Shown: positions 26,986-37,600, counted from the stretch's first letter. The stretch: DNA of 64,000 bases from Pseudomonadota bacterium (GCA_018241525.1 JAFEDR010000014.1:1-64000), one strand, 5' to 3'. Notes: generated by a model not told the origin, from the letters alone. Program-made: numbers and translations.

Positions 26986-27771
26986 TCAGGAACTTAAGTC
27001 AAAGGTCGCGAGCACCGGGGTGTGGTCCGAGGGGCGCTCCCAGCGGCGCGGGGTCACGTCGATCCGGCAGCCCTGGCAGCGCCCGGCCAGGGCCGCGCTC
27101 GCGAGCACCAGGTCGATCCGCAGTCCCGCGTTGCGACGGAAGGCCGCCGCGCGGTAGTCCCACCAGCTGAAGCTCTTCTCCGGCTGGTCGAAGCGGCGGA
27201 ACACGTCGACGAGGCCGAGGCCGGTCAGCTCCGCGAGCGCCGCCCGCTCGCCCGGGCTCACGTGCACCTGGCCCTCCCAGGCCTTCGGGTCGTGCACGTC
27301 GCGGTCCTCCGGGGCGATGTTGTAGTCGCCGAGCACCGCGAGCAGCGGAAAGCGCTGCAGTTCCGCCGCCACGTAGTCTTTCAATCGACCGAGCCAGCCG
27401 AGCTTGTAGGCGTACTTCTCCGAGCCCACCGCCTGGCCGTTCGGCACGTAGACGTCGATGAGGCGCACCCCGCGCACGGTCGCCGCCAGCACCCGCGCCT
27501 GCGGGTCGTCGAAGCCCGGGATGCCGCGCACCACGTCGGCGAGCGGCTCGCGGGCGAGCAGCGCGACGCCGTTGTAGGTCTTCTGGCCGTGCCAGGCGCC
27601 GCCGAGGCCGAGCGCCGCGAGCGCCTCGCCCGGGAAGTCCGCATCGACCGTCTTGGTCTCCTGCAGCGCCAGCACGTCGAAGCTCGCCTCGCGCAGCCAG
27701 TCGCCGAGCTGCGGCAGCCGCACGCGCAGCGAGTTCACGTTCCAGGTCGCGATCGTGAACGGCGCGCTCAT
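26986..27771 (-). CDS. xthA: Exodeoxyribonuclease III / AP endonuclease
   Basis: A 261-residue member of the ExoIII AP-endonuclease family for base-excision repair. Visible are IATWNVNSLRVRLPQL, the metal-binding Glu in LQETK, YNGVALLAR, the catalytic DxN of GDYNIAPEDRDV, and the terminal SDHTPVLATFDL with the catalytic Asp-His. Length and motifs fit Xth exactly. Its ATG overlaps the stop of the oligopeptidase gene (ATGA), so it is co-translated. A 16-base perfect inverted repeat (26981-26996) spans its stop codon. Confidence 0.96.
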   Translation of the reverse strand: MSAPFTIATWNVNSLRVRLPQLGDWLREASFDVLALQETKTVDADFPGEALAALGLGGAWHGQKTYNGVALLAREPLADVVRGIPGFDDPQARVLAATVRGVRLIDVYVPNGQAVGSEKYAYKLGWLGRLKDYVAAELQRFPLLAVLGDYNIAPEDRDVHDPKAWEGQVHVSPGERAALAELTGLGLVDVFRRFDQPEKSFSWWDYRAAAFRRNAGLRIDLVLASAALAGRCQGCRIDVTPRRWERPSDHTPVLATFDLSS

Positions 27772-29783
27772 GCGGCGATGCCGTCCTGCTCGAGCAGCGG
27801 CCGCACCTCGGGCCGGCGGCCGCGGAAGGCGACGAAGGCCTCCATCAGGTCGCGGCTGCCGCCCTGCGAGAGCACCTCGGCGAGGAAGCGCCCGGCGGTC
27901 GCGGCGTCGAACACGCCGGCCTCGGCGAAGGCCGCGAACGCGTCCGCCGCCAGCACCTCGGCCCACTTGTAGCTGTAGTAGCCGGCCGCGTAGGCGCCCG
28001 AGAACACGTGCGTGAAGCTGTACGCGAAGCGGTTGCTCGGCGGCGGGCGCACGACGCCGACCTCGGCGCGCACCGACGCGAGCACGGCGGCAACCGTGGC
28101 GCGGTCGGCGGGCGTGGCGCGCGCGTGCAGCCGGAAGTCGAACAGCGCGAACTCGAGCTGGCGCGCCGCCGCGAGCCCGGCATGGAAGGTGCGGGTCGCG
28201 AGCAGCCGCGCGAGCGTCTCGGCCGGCAGCGGCGCGCCGGTCTCGACGTGCGCCGAGACGAGCGGCAGCACCTCGGGCCGCCAGGCCCAGTGTTCCATCA
28301 GCTGGCTCGGCAGCTCGACCGCGTCCCACGGCACGCCGTTGATGCCGGCGATGCTCGGGTAGTCGACCCGCGTCAGCAGGTGGTGCAGCGTGTGGCCGAA
28401 CTCGTGGAACAGCGTCACCACGTCCGAGTGCGTCAGCAGCGCCGGCCGGCCGGCGGCGGGCGGCGCGAAGTTGCAGACCAGGTTCGCGACCGGCGGCGCG
28501 CTGCCGCTCGCGAGGCGCTTCCTGACCGTGACCTCGCCCATCCACGCGCCGCCGCGCTTGTGCTCGCGCGCGTAGAGGTCGGTGTAGAAGCCGCCCGCGA
28601 TGCCGCCCGCGCCCTCGATCTCGTAGTAGCGGGCATCCGGATGCCAGGTCGCGACGCCCGGCCGCTCGCGGATGCGGATGCCGTAGAGCTTGCCGGCGAT
28701 CGCGAACAGCCCCTCGAGCACGCGCGGCAGCGGGAACCACGGCCGCAGCGCCTCCTGCGACACCGCATGGCGCTCGAGCTGCAGCTTCTCCGAGTAGTAG
28801 GGCACGTCCCAGGCGGCGAGCGGCCGGCCGGCGAAGGCCTCGAGCGCGGCGAACTCGCGGCGCGCCGCCGGCACGTAGTGGCGGGCGAGCTCCTCGAGGA
28901 AGCCGGTCACCTCGCCGACCGTCGAGGCCATCTTGGTCGCGAGCGACAGCTCCGCGAAGTTGCCGAAGCCGAGGATCGCCGCCGCCTCGTGCCGCAACCG
29001 CAGGACCTCCTCGATCACCGGGCCGTTGTCGAAGCGGCCGGCGGTGGGACCCTGGTCGGAGGCGCGCGTCGTCCAGGCCTCGTAGAACGTGCGCCGCAAC
29101 GCCTCGTTCTCGGCGTGCGTGACGATCGCGACGTAGTTCGGCTGGTCGAGCGTGAAGCGATAGCCGGCCTCGCCGCGTGCCTGGGCGGTCGCGCGCGCGC
29201 GCTCGACGGTGTGCGCCGGCAGGCCCGCGAGCGCGGCGGCGTAAGCCTCGTGGTGCGAGAAGGCCTGGGTCGCATCGAGCACCTGCTCCTCGAAGCGCGA
29301 CTGCAGCCGCGACAGCTCCTGCATCAGCGCCTTGAAGCGCGCCTTCGGCGCCTCGGGCAGCTGCACGCCCGCGAGCCGGAACTCGCGCAGCGCGTACTCG
29401 AGCACCTGCCGCTGCGCGGCGTTGAGGCGCGCGCCCTCGCGCGCGCGGATCGCCTCGTAGGCGCGCGCGAGCGCGGCGTTCTGGCCGACCTCGGTCTGGT
29501 ACTCGGCGAGCAGCGGCAGGCAGGCGTTGTACGCCTGGCGCAGCGCCTCGGAGTTCACCACCGCGTTCAGGTGCCCGATCGGCGCGAACACCGCGTTCAG
29601 CCGGTGCTGCAGCTCCTCGACGGGCTCGACCAGGCTCGCGAAGCTGGGCGCGGGCTGCTCGAGGAGGCGCGCGAGCGCGCTGCGGTTGGCCTCGATCTGG
29701 GCCCGGACCGCCGTCTCGGCGTGCTCGGGCCGGATCGCGGCATAGTCGGGCAGGCCTTCCGTGGCCATCAGCGGGTTCGTCAT
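27768..29783 (-). CDS. prlC: M3-family oligopeptidase A
   Basis: A 671-residue cytoplasmic zinc metallopeptidase that degrades short peptides. The zinc motif is LFHEFGHTLHHLL (HExxH, about residues 467-471) with the downstream Glu in the conserved helix; ELPSQLMEHWAWRPEVL follows. Family features before it include YYEIEGAGGIAGGFYTDLYAR and KRGGAWMGE. The length is close to the 680 of E. coli PrlC. The start is either 29783 (MTNPLMATEG) or the internal ATG at 29768. It is divergent from gor with 86 bases between them. Confidence 0.95.
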   Translation of the reverse strand: MTNPLMATEGLPDYAAIRPEHAETAVRAQIEANRSALARLLEQPAPSFASLVEPVEELQHRLNAVFAPIGHLNAVVNSEALRQAYNACLPLLAEYQTEVGQNAALARAYEAIRAREGARLNAAQRQVLEYALREFRLAGVQLPEAPKARFKALMQELSRLQSRFEEQVLDATQAFSHHEAYAAALAGLPAHTVERARATAQARGEAGYRFTLDQPNYVAIVTHAENEALRRTFYEAWTTRASDQGPTAGRFDNGPVIEEVLRLRHEAAAILGFGNFAELSLATKMASTVGEVTGFLEELARHYVPAARREFAALEAFAGRPLAAWDVPYYSEKLQLERHAVSQEALRPWFPLPRVLEGLFAIAGKLYGIRIRERPGVATWHPDARYYEIEGAGGIAGGFYTDLYAREHKRGGAWMGEVTVRKRLASGSAPPVANLVCNFAPPAAGRPALLTHSDVVTLFHEFGHTLHHLLTRVDYPSIAGINGVPWDAVELPSQLMEHWAWRPEVLPLVSAHVETGAPLPAETLARLLATRTFHAGLAAARQLEFALFDFRLHARATPADRATVAAVLASVRAEVGVVRPPPSNRFAYSFTHVFSGAYAAGYYSYKWAEVLAADAFAAFAEAGVFDAATAGRFLAEVLSQGGSRDLMEAFVAFRGRRPEVRPLLEQDGIAA

Positions 29784-29869
29784 GGGGTCTCCGGCCGGCG
29801 GCGGCCGGGACGGGGCCGGCCAGCGGTTATCATGGTGCCATCCGCAGCCGCCGCAAGGCCAGCGCCCCC

Positions 29870-31216
29870 ATGCCCGTCCACTACGACTTCATCGCCATCG
29901 GCGGCGGCAGCGGCGGCCTCGCGAGCGCCCAGCGGGCGGCCGAGTACGGCGCGCGCGCGGCGGTGATCGAGCCCGGCCGGCTCGGCGGCACCTGCGTCAA
30001 CGTCGGCTGCGTGCCGAAGAAGCTGATGTGGACCGCCGCGAGCCTCGGCCACGCGCTCGAGGACGCGCGCGGCTACGGCTACGACCTCACGGTCGCGGGC
30101 CACGACTGGCCGCGCCTCAAGGCGGCGCGCGACGCCTACGTCGCGCGCCTGAACGGCATCTACGCCGCCAACCTCGAGAAGCGCCAGGTCGCCTGGATCC
30201 GCGGCGCGGCGCGCTTCCTCGATGCGCACACGCTCGCGGTCGGCGACGAGGTGCTGAGCGCGCCGCACATCGTGATCGCGACCGGCAGCCGCGCCGAGCG
30301 CCCGGCGATCGAGGGCGCCGAGCTCGGCATCACCTCGGACGGCTTCTTCGAGCTCGCCGAGCGCCCGGCGCGGGTCGCGATCGTCGGCTCCGGCTACATC
30401 GCGGTCGAGCTCGCCGGCGTGTTCGCCGGCCTCGGCAGCCAGGTCACGAGCTTCGTCCGCCACGAGCGGCTGCTGCGCAACTTCGACGTGATGCTGGCCG
30501 CCTCGCTCGCGCGCGAGTACGCGGCCGAGGGCATCGAGCTCGTGCCGCACGCGGCGCCGGCCGCGCTCGCGCGCACCGCCGAGGGCCTCGAGCTGCGGCT
30601 GCAGGACGGCCGCCGCCGCGGCGGCTTCGACTGCGTGCTGTGGGCGATCGGCCGGCGGCCGTCGAGCGATGCGCTCGACCTCGGCCGCGCCGGCGTCGCC
30701 TGCTACGACGACGGCGTCGTGATCACCGACAAGTACCAGGCCACCAACGTCCCCGGCGTCTACGCGATCGGCGACGTGACCGGGCGCGAGCAGCTGACGC
30801 CGGTCGCGATCGCCGCCGGCCGGCGGCTCTCCGACCGGCTGTTCGGCGGCCAGCCCGAGCGCCACCTCGACTACGCGCTGATCCCGACGGTGGTGTTCTC
30901 GCACCCGCCGATCGGCACCGTCGGCCTCACCGAGGCCGCGGCGCGCGAGCTCTACGGCGAGGCGGTGCGCACCTACAGCGCGGGCTTCGTGCCGATGTAC
31001 CACGCGCTGACCGACGCCAAGCGCCGCGTCGACCTGAAGCTCGTCTGCGCCGGCAGCGAGGAGCGCATCGTCGGGCTGCACGTGATCGGCCACGGCGCCG
31101 ACGAGATGCTGCAGGGCTTCGCGGTGGCGGTGAAGATGGGTGCGCGCAAGCGCGACTTCGACGACACGGTGGCGATCCACCCGACGGTCGCCGAAGAACT
31201 CGTGACGCTGCGCTGA
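29870..31216 (+). CDS. gor: Glutathione-disulfide reductase
   Basis: A 448-residue FAD/NADPH oxidoreductase that reduces glutathione disulfide. The FAD motif is IGGGSGGLASAQRA, the redox-active disulfide is GGTCVNVGCVPKK, and the second dinucleotide motif is IVGSGYIAVELAGVFAGLG. TYSAGFVPMYHALTD and the C-terminal catalytic HPTVAEELVTLR (His-Glu pair) are those of Gor rather than lipoamide dehydrogenase. NADPH preference is expected but the beta-alpha-beta motif was not analysed in detail. The gene is followed after three bases by a gamma-carbonic anhydrase gene. Confidence 0.96.
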   Translation: MPVHYDFIAIGGGSGGLASAQRAAEYGARAAVIEPGRLGGTCVNVGCVPKKLMWTAASLGHALEDARGYGYDLTVAGHDWPRLKAARDAYVARLNGIYAANLEKRQVAWIRGAARFLDAHTLAVGDEVLSAPHIVIATGSRAERPAIEGAELGITSDGFFELAERPARVAIVGSGYIAVELAGVFAGLGSQVTSFVRHERLLRNFDVMLAASLAREYAAEGIELVPHAAPAALARTAEGLELRLQDGRRRGGFDCVLWAIGRRPSSDALDLGRAGVACYDDGVVITDKYQATNVPGVYAIGDVTGREQLTPVAIAAGRRLSDRLFGGQPERHLDYALIPTVVFSHPPIGTVGLTEAAARELYGEAVRTYSAGFVPMYHALTDAKRRVDLKLVCAGSEERIVGLHVIGHGADEMLQGFAVAVKMGARKRDFDDTVAIHPTVAEELVTLR

Positions 31217-31218
31217 GC

Positions 31219-31773
31219 GTGGCGGGCCCCGCGCACCTGCGTCCCTACCGCGGCATCCTGCCGACGCTCGGCGCGCGTGCCTACGTCGATCCGCAGTCCG
31301 CGGTGATTGGGGACGTCACGCTCGGTGAGGACAGCTCGGTCTGGCCGATGGCGGTGCTGCGCGGCGACGTCAACGCGATCCGCATCGGCGCGCGCAGCAA
31401 CGTCCAGGATGGCTCGGTGCTGCACGTGACCCACGACGGGCCGTATTCGCCCGGCGGCCTGCCGCTCGTGGTCGGCGACGAGGTCACGATCGGCCACCAG
31501 GTGGTGCTGCACGCCTGCACGCTCGGCAACCGCATCCTGGTCGGCATGGGCGCGGTGGTGCTCGATGGCGCGGTGATCGAGGACGAGGTCATCGTCGCGG
31601 CCGGCTCGCTGGTGCCGCCGCGCAAGCGCCTGGGCTCGCGGCAGCTGTGGGTCGGCAACCCGGTGCGGGCGCTGCGGCCGCTGACGGAGGCGGAGCTCGC
31701 GCAGTTCGAGTACCTGGCGAAGCACTACGTCCGGATCAAGGACGAGTACCTCGCCGCCGGCCTCAGCCGCTGA
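31219..31773 (+). CDS. Gamma-class carbonic anhydrase family protein (YrdA-like)
   Basis: A 184-residue left-handed beta-helix protein with hexapeptide repeats (VIGDVTLGEDSSVWPMAVLRG, IRIGARSNVQDGSVLHVT). Metal-ligand histidines lie in LHVTHDG and TIGHQVVLHACTLG. This matches the YrdA/CaiE-like gamma-carbonic anhydrase family. Many such proteins show little or no CO2 hydration, so enzymatic activity is not assured. The start is GTG at 31219, three bases after gor, suggesting co-transcription. Its last 11 bases overlap the convergent aroE gene. Confidence 0.92.
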   Translation: MAGPAHLRPYRGILPTLGARAYVDPQSAVIGDVTLGEDSSVWPMAVLRGDVNAIRIGARSNVQDGSVLHVTHDGPYSPGGLPLVVGDEVTIGHQVVLHACTLGNRILVGMGAVVLDGAVIEDEVIVAAGSLVPPRKRLGSRQLWVGNPVRALRPLTEAELAQFEYLAKHYVRIKDEYLAAGLSR

Positions 31774-32605
31774 CCCCCGCGGTCAGGAGGTCGAGCACCG
31801 GCCGCGTCTGCGGGCGGATGCCGCGCCAGATCTGGAACGCCTCGGCCGCCTGCTCGACCAGCATGCCCCAGCCCTTGTGCGCGGCGCGCGCGCCGCGCTC
31901 GCGCGCCCAGCGCGTGAACGGCGTGTCGCCCTTGGCGTAGGCCATGTCGTAGCAGACCGTGGTGGCGCCGACCGCGGCCGGCGCCACCGGCGGCATCGAG
32001 CCCTCGAGGCTCGCCGAGGTGCCGTTGATCACGAGGTCGAAGGGCTTCGCCTCGACGCCCTCGAAGCCGGAGGCCGCGAGCGCGCCGCGGCCGTCGAACT
32101 CGCGCACCAGCTCCTCGGCGCGCGCGACCGTGCGGTTCGCGATCGCGATCAGCGCCGGCCGGCGCGCGAGCAGCGGCCCGATCACGCCGCGGGTCGCGCC
32201 GCCCGCGCCGAGCAGCAGGATGCGCAGGCCCGACAGGCGGATGCCGAGGTTCGCCTCGAGGTCGGTCACGAGCCCGACGCCGTCGGTGTTGTCGCCCACG
32301 AGCTCGCCGGAGCGCCGCTGGTGGATCGTGTTGACCGCGCCCGCCTCGCCGGCGCGCGGCGTCAGCTCGTTGACGAGCTCGGCCGCCGCGCGCTTGTGCG
32401 GCACGGTGACGTTGAGGCCCTTGCCGCCGTCGACGAAGAACTGCAGCGCCTCGGCCCGGAACCGCTCCGGCGGCACGTCGATCAGCCGGTACTGCATCGA
32501 CTGGTGGGTGGCGCGCGCGAAGAGCCCGTGGATGAACGGCGACCAGCTGTGGCTGACCGGGTGACCCATCAGCGCATAGCGGTCCGGCGCGGGCTCGGCG
32601 GTCAC
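31763..32605 (-). CDS. aroE: Shikimate dehydrogenase
   Basis: A 280-residue NADP-dependent shikimate dehydrogenase of aromatic amino-acid synthesis. Shikimate-binding SHSWSPFIH, the catalytic Lys in NVTVPHK, GDNTDGVG, the cofactor motif GAGGATRGV and NRT of the NADP site (IANRTVARAEEL) are all present. It starts with GTG at 32605 within the stop of hemB (GTGA overlap). The length fits AroE rather than the YdiB paralogue. Confidence 0.96.
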   Translation of the reverse strand: MTAEPAPDRYALMGHPVSHSWSPFIHGLFARATHQSMQYRLIDVPPERFRAEALQFFVDGGKGLNVTVPHKRAAAELVNELTPRAGEAGAVNTIHQRRSGELVGDNTDGVGLVTDLEANLGIRLSGLRILLLGAGGATRGVIGPLLARRPALIAIANRTVARAEELVREFDGRGALAASGFEGVEAKPFDLVINGTSASLEGSMPPVAPAAVGATTVCYDMAYAKGDTPFTRWARERGARAAHKGWGMLVEQAAEAFQIWRGIRPQTRPVLDLLTAGVSG

Positions 32606-33618
32606 TTCGCCGCACCCTCGGCCAGCCAGCGCGCCACCGACTTCGCGAAGTAGGTCAGCACGCCGTCGGCACCGGCGCGCTTCATGCCGGCGAGCGCCTC
32701 GAGCACCACCGCCCGTTCCTCGAGCCAGCCGTTCTGCGCCGCCGCCTTCAGCATCGCGTACTCGCCGCTGACCTGGTAGACGTAGGTCGGCGCGCCGAAC
32801 TCGTCCTTCACGCGCCGCACGATGTCGAGGTAGGGCATGCCCGGCTTGATCATCACCATGTCCGCGCCCTCCTCGAGGTCGAGCGCGACCTCGTAGAGCG
32901 CCTCGTCGCTGTTCGCCGGGTCCATCTGGTACTGGTACTTGTCGGCCTTGCCGAGCGTGCCGGCGGAGCCGACCGCGTCGCGGAACGGGCCGTAGAAGCT
33001 CGAGGCGTACTTGGCGGAGTAGGCGAGGATGCGGGTGTGGATGTGGCCCGCCGCCTCGAGCGCGTCGCGCAGCCGGCCGATGCGCCCGTCCATCATGTCC
33101 GAGGGCGCGACCACGTCGGCGCCGGCCGCGGCGTGCGACAACGCCTGGCGCACCAGCGCGGCGACGGTCTCGTCGTTCACGACGTAGCCGGCGGGGTCGA
33201 TGATGCCGTCCTGGCCGTGCGTCGTGTACGGGTCGAGCGCGACGTCGGTGATCACGCCGAGGCCCGGGGTCGCGGCCTTGACCGCGCGCACCGCGCGCTG
33301 CACGAGTCCCTCGGGGTTCCAGGCCTCGCGCCCGTCGAGCGACTTGGTGGCGGCGTCCGGCACCGGGAAGAGCGCGAGCGCCGGGATGCCGAGCCCCACC
33401 AGCTCGTGCGCCTCGCGCTCGAGCTCGTCGATCGAGACGCGCTCGACGCCCGGCATCGACGGCACCGGCACGCGCTGGCCGCGACCCTCGACGACGAACA
33501 TCGGGTAGATCAGGTCGTCGGTCGTGAGGCGGGTCTCGCGCATCAGCCGGCGCGAGAACGCGTCGCGGCGCATGCGGCGCATGCGCACGCGGGGAAAGGC
33601 ACCGGGGATCGGGCGCAT
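32602..33618 (-). CDS. hemB: Delta-aminolevulinic acid dehydratase (porphobilinogen synthase)
   Basis: A 338-residue enzyme that joins two 5-aminolevulinate molecules to porphobilinogen in haem synthesis. The Schiff-base lysines are in SAKYASSFYGP and MIKPGMPYLD. The metal loop reads DVALDPYTTHGQDG, with Asp in place of the zinc-binding cysteines, so it is the Mg-dependent type common in Pseudomonas and Xanthomonas. The start at 33618 (MRPIPGAFP) gives the usual N-terminal arm. It is translationally coupled to aroE. hemF lies about 4.2 kb to the right. Confidence 0.96.
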   Translation of the reverse strand: MRPIPGAFPRVRMRRMRRDAFSRRLMRETRLTTDDLIYPMFVVEGRGQRVPVPSMPGVERVSIDELEREAHELVGLGIPALALFPVPDAATKSLDGREAWNPEGLVQRAVRAVKAATPGLGVITDVALDPYTTHGQDGIIDPAGYVVNDETVAALVRQALSHAAAGADVVAPSDMMDGRIGRLRDALEAAGHIHTRILAYSAKYASSFYGPFRDAVGSAGTLGKADKYQYQMDPANSDEALYEVALDLEEGADMVMIKPGMPYLDIVRRVKDEFGAPTYVYQVSGEYAMLKAAAQNGWLEERAVVLEALAGMKRAGADGVLTYFAKSVARWLAEGAAK

Positions 33619-33712
33619 CAGGGGCCTCCGTGGCACCCGGTCAGCGCCGGGGTCCAGACCGCGGATCTCAGCACAGACGGGCGCCGCGCGCCAAGAAGGG
33701 CCGGCCGCGGGC

Positions 33713-34555
33713 TCACTCCGGCACCAGCCAGCTCGCACGGCTGCGGCCGCGGCCCGGGCCCGCGAGCCGCGCCTGCAGCCACGGCAGCGCCGCGCCGAGC
33801 TCGGCATCGAGCTGCCACGGCGGGTTCACGAGCAGCAGCCCCGCGCCGTTGAGCCCGCCCGGCGAGTCGTCGCGCTCGACGGTGAGCTCGACCACCAGCT
33901 GGCGGCGCACGCCGCTCGCCGCGAGCCGCTGCAGGAAGCGCGTATCGCCGCCGCCCGCCTTGATCGGGTACCAGACCGCGTAGCTGCCGGTCGCGAAGCG
34001 CCGGTGCACCTCGACCACCGCGTCGGCGAGCCGCTCGAACTCCTGCGGCGACTCGTACGGCGGGTCGATCAGCACCAGCGCGCGCCGCTCGGGCGGCGGC
34101 AGCAGCGCGCCGAGCGCCTCGAAGCCGTCGCGCTCGTGGACCTGCGCGCGCGGCTCGCGCTTGAGCTCGCTGCGCAGCGCCGCCGCCTCGCCGGGCTCGA
34201 GCTCGCACAGCGCCGCGCGGTCGCCGGCGCGCAGCGCCGCGAGCGCGAGCGCCGGCGAGCCCGGGTAGGCCTTGAGCTTGCCGTCCTCGACGCCGAGCGC
34301 ACGCACGAGCGCGAGGTAGCGCGCCACCGGCGGTGGCGCGTCCGCCGCCTCCAAGAGCCGCGCGATGCCGTGGCGGTACTCGCCGGCGCGCTGCGTCTCG
34401 ATCGCCGCGATCGGGTAGCGCGCGCGGCCGGCGTGCGTGTCGAGGTAGAGCAGCGGCGCCGGCTTCTGCGTCAGGCGGTCGAGCGCCGCGACCAGCACGA
34501 CGTGCTTCAGCACGTCGGCGAAATTGCCGGCGTGGTAGGCGTGGCGGTAGTTCAT
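33713..34555 (-). CDS. rlmJ: 23S rRNA (adenine-2030-N6)-methyltransferase
   Basis: A 280-residue SAM-dependent methyltransferase matching RlmJ (E. coli YhiR, 280 residues). The start MNYRHAYHAGNFADVLKHVV is the family signature; LLYLDTHAGRARY is the SAM-binding part, and VLIDPPYE is the catalytic DPPY motif of N6-adenine methyltransferases. It modifies A2030 of 23S rRNA. The gene is separate from hemB by 94 bases and follows the terminator of the protease gene. Confidence 0.95.
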   Translation of the reverse strand: MNYRHAYHAGNFADVLKHVVLVAALDRLTQKPAPLLYLDTHAGRARYPIAAIETQRAGEYRHGIARLLEAADAPPPVARYLALVRALGVEDGKLKAYPGSPALALAALRAGDRAALCELEPGEAAALRSELKREPRAQVHERDGFEALGALLPPPERRALVLIDPPYESPQEFERLADAVVEVHRRFATGSYAVWYPIKAGGGDTRFLQRLAASGVRRQLVVELTVERDDSPGGLNGAGLLLVNPPWQLDAELGAALPWLQARLAGPGRGRSRASWLVPE

Positions 34556-34587
34556 GGCGGCAGCTTAGCGGAGCGGCCGCCCGCCCC

Positions 34588-34616
34588 AAAAAAAGACCCC
34601 CGCCGGGGCGGGGGTC
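34588..34616 (-). terminator. Rho-independent terminator of the subtilase gene
   Basis: Read on the minus strand, GACCCCCGCC (34616-34607) pairs with GGCGGGGGTC (34604-34595) and is followed by seven T residues (34594-34588). It lies about 45 bases after the stop of the S8 protease gene and before rlmJ in the same direction. It is the clearest intrinsic terminator in the window. Confidence 0.9.
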
Positions 34617-34659
34617 TCGATCGCTCGGCCGGGCGCCGCGCGCCCGGGCCGGCGCGCGC

Positions 34660-37600
34660 TCAGCGGTCGCCGGCGCGCAGCAGCTGCGCCTGCGGGGTTC
34701 CCGAGGCGTTGTCCTGGCTGACGACCATCAGGCCAAGCGCCGGCGTGGTCTTCCACTGCACCGGGTCGATCGCGACCGGCACGGTGCCCGAGACGCCGGC
34801 CGGCACCGTGTAGTACGCCGCGTTCGTGATCGAGGGCGTGAACGCGTTGAACGTGGCGGAGCCGGGCATCGCGTAGCCGTTGCCGCTCAGGTTGTTGAAG
34901 TACTGCACCTGGTAGCTGAACGCCGGGTTCGCGGCGGTGATGCCGAGGTTCGAGGCCCACACCGGCATCAGCACCGTCGAGCCGTCGGTCGCGGCGTCGG
35001 CGTAGGCGACCAGCGACAGCGACTGCGTCGCGATCTGGTAGAGCAGCACGATCGCGATGCCGTCCGGCGAGCCGGTCGCGCTCGTCCACACGCCGTGATC
35101 GCCGGTGAACAGCACGTAGTCCGCCGCGCCGTCGCCGTTGACGTCGATCAGCACGTCCCACTCGCCGACCGCCGCGTTCGGGAACTTCGTCCAGGTGTTG
35201 ACCGCGAACACCAGCAGGCTGTCGCCGCCGGCGAGGTTCGACTGCACGCCGACCGCGCGCGTGTCGAAGAACGGGTCGCCCTGCGGCCGGCTGGAGAGGC
35301 CCCAGGCGTAGAAGTCCGCCGTGCCGGGCAGCGCGCCGCCGCGGTTGGAGAGCTTGACCCCGGCCGCCGGGTGCCTGGCGCTCAGGTTGCCGACGAGGTC
35401 CGCGGCGAGGTTCGAGCGCGCGCGTGTCGTCAGGTAGTACGGCACGCTGAGCGCCGGCGCGCTGCCGCTCGCCGGCGTCAGCACGAGGTAGCCCGCGGCG
35501 TCGGCGTAGCGCAGGTTGTAGGCCGCATCGTGCGTGCCGCCGACCGTCGCGGCCGGCACCTTCAGCGTGACCCGGATGTCCTCGGACTCGCCGCCCTCGA
35601 GCGCGACCGAGGTGCGGCTCAGCGTCAGCGTGTGCGGCACGCCGGTCGCGGTGGCGGCCGGGCTGTAGCTGAGGTTGTAGCGCGCGCGGCCGCGGCCGAG
35701 ATTGCGGACCGTCAGCGTCTCGCTGTCGGCGTAGTCGCGCGTCGATTCCTCGAAGCCGAACGACAGCGACGGGTTGCCGTGGTCGTCGGACGCGACGACG
35801 CTGGTGGTGGTCGCGCCGACCGGCTGCACGACGCCGGCGCCGGTCAGGCGCGGGTCGCCGCCCGACAGCAGGCCCGGGTTCGCGGTCTCGACGATCGCCT
35901 GCTCGATCGCCTTGCGGTCCCAGTTCGGGTGCGCCTGGCGGGTGAGCGCCGCGACGCCGGCGACGTGCGGGGTCGCCATCGAGGTGCCGCTCTCGACGAC
36001 GCCGGCGTTGCCGGTGCCGACCGCGGCCGAGTTGATGCCGACGCCGGGCGCGGTGACGTTCGGCTTGAAGGCGTTGTCGCCGAAGCGCGGGCCGCCGGAG
36101 CTGAAGCTCGCGACGGTCTCGAAGGCCGGGTTCGCGACGTTCGCCGCCATCACGCTGCCGCTCGGGCCGGCGGCGAGGATGGTCGGCGTGTCGGCGAGCT
36201 GCAGCACGATGAACGGCAGCGTCACGCCGGGGATCGACGGGTTCACGAAGCCGGCGGCGTTGTTGACGACCGCGATCGCGCTCGCGCCGGCGAGCGCCGC
36301 GCCCTGCGCCTTGGCGACGAAGGTGCACGAGCCGCGCGACAGGATCACGAGCGCGCCGGCCGGCAGGTTGGCCGGGTAGTCGGGGTAGGCGCCGGTGCCG
36401 TCGGGGCAGCCGAGCGCGAGCCCGCTGCCGGACTTCAGCACCACCACCGGCACCGTGCCCGCGGGCAGCGGCGCGCTGTTGGCCTCGAGGCCGTCGGCGC
36501 TGCCGGAGGAGAGCGTGACGCGCACGCCGTTCGGGAAGAACTCGCGCGCGTCCATCGCCGCGGCGCTGATCACGTGGTCGCCGGAGGCCGGCGTGCCGGT
36601 GATGTACGGCGAGGGGCCCTCGTTGCCGGCGGCGGCGACCACGGTGATGCCGGCGCGCGCGGCGTTGCGGGCCGCGACCGCGTCGGCGCTGTCGGCGGTG
36701 CCGAACGGCGAGCCGAGCGACATGCTGATCACGTCCATGTGGTTCGCGACCGCCCACTCGATCGCGTCGGTGACGACGTTGGTCGTGCCGGCGCAGCCGA
36801 ACACGCGCACCGCGTAGAGGTCGGCCTTCGGCGCGACGCCCGGGCCGACGTCGAAGGTCGTGGTGGTGTACGCGGCCGGCGACCACGGACCGCCGTAGGT
36901 CGCACCGCCCGCGACGCCGAAGCCCGCGGCGCTGCCGGCGACGTGCGTGCCGTGGCCGTAGCAGTCGAGCGGGTTCGGATCCGGCATCGGCGCGGTGGTC
37001 GGGTCGTCGGCGTTGTAGGCATCGCCGACGAGGTCGATGCCGCCCTTGACCTTCGGCGCGTTCGGCCCGAACAGCGTGGGATCGGCCGGCAGCGTGCTGG
37101 TCGCGGCCGCCGCGGCGTAGGCGGCGGGCGTGCCCGGGCCGCCGAAGTCGGCGTGCGTGTAGTCGATGCCGGTGTCGATGATCGCGATCTTGACGCCCTC
37201 GCCCTTGAGCGCGGGGTGGCCGGCCCACACCGCCGGCGCGTTCAGGTACGGCACGCTGACGGCGTTGCTGACGCGGAAGGTCGTGACCGGGTGCACCGCC
37301 ACGACGCCGGGGAGCGTGGCGAGGCTCGCGACCTGGTGGCGCGGGATCGAGACCGCGACGCCGTTCAGCGCGTGCTGGTACTCGGCGACGACGCGGCCGC
37401 CGAGGCCCTGGATCGCGCCGTGGATCGCGGCGTGCTCGCGCCGCGCGGTCGCGACCACCGAGCGCTCCTCGTCGGCGGTCAGCGCGCGCGTCGCGACGCG
37501 TGCGCGCGCCTCGGCGACCGACTCCGACTGCAGCTGCACGACGACCTTGACCGGCGTCGAGCCGTCGATGCTGAGCGGCTTGAGCCCCTTCGCGGCGACC

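Noticed and set aside
26947..26996. Hairpins near the end of xthA (GGGAGC stem and a 16-base inverted repeat) as a terminator
   Set aside because: No T-run follows on the minus strand, and one of them spans the stop codon; left as unexplained small inverted repeats.
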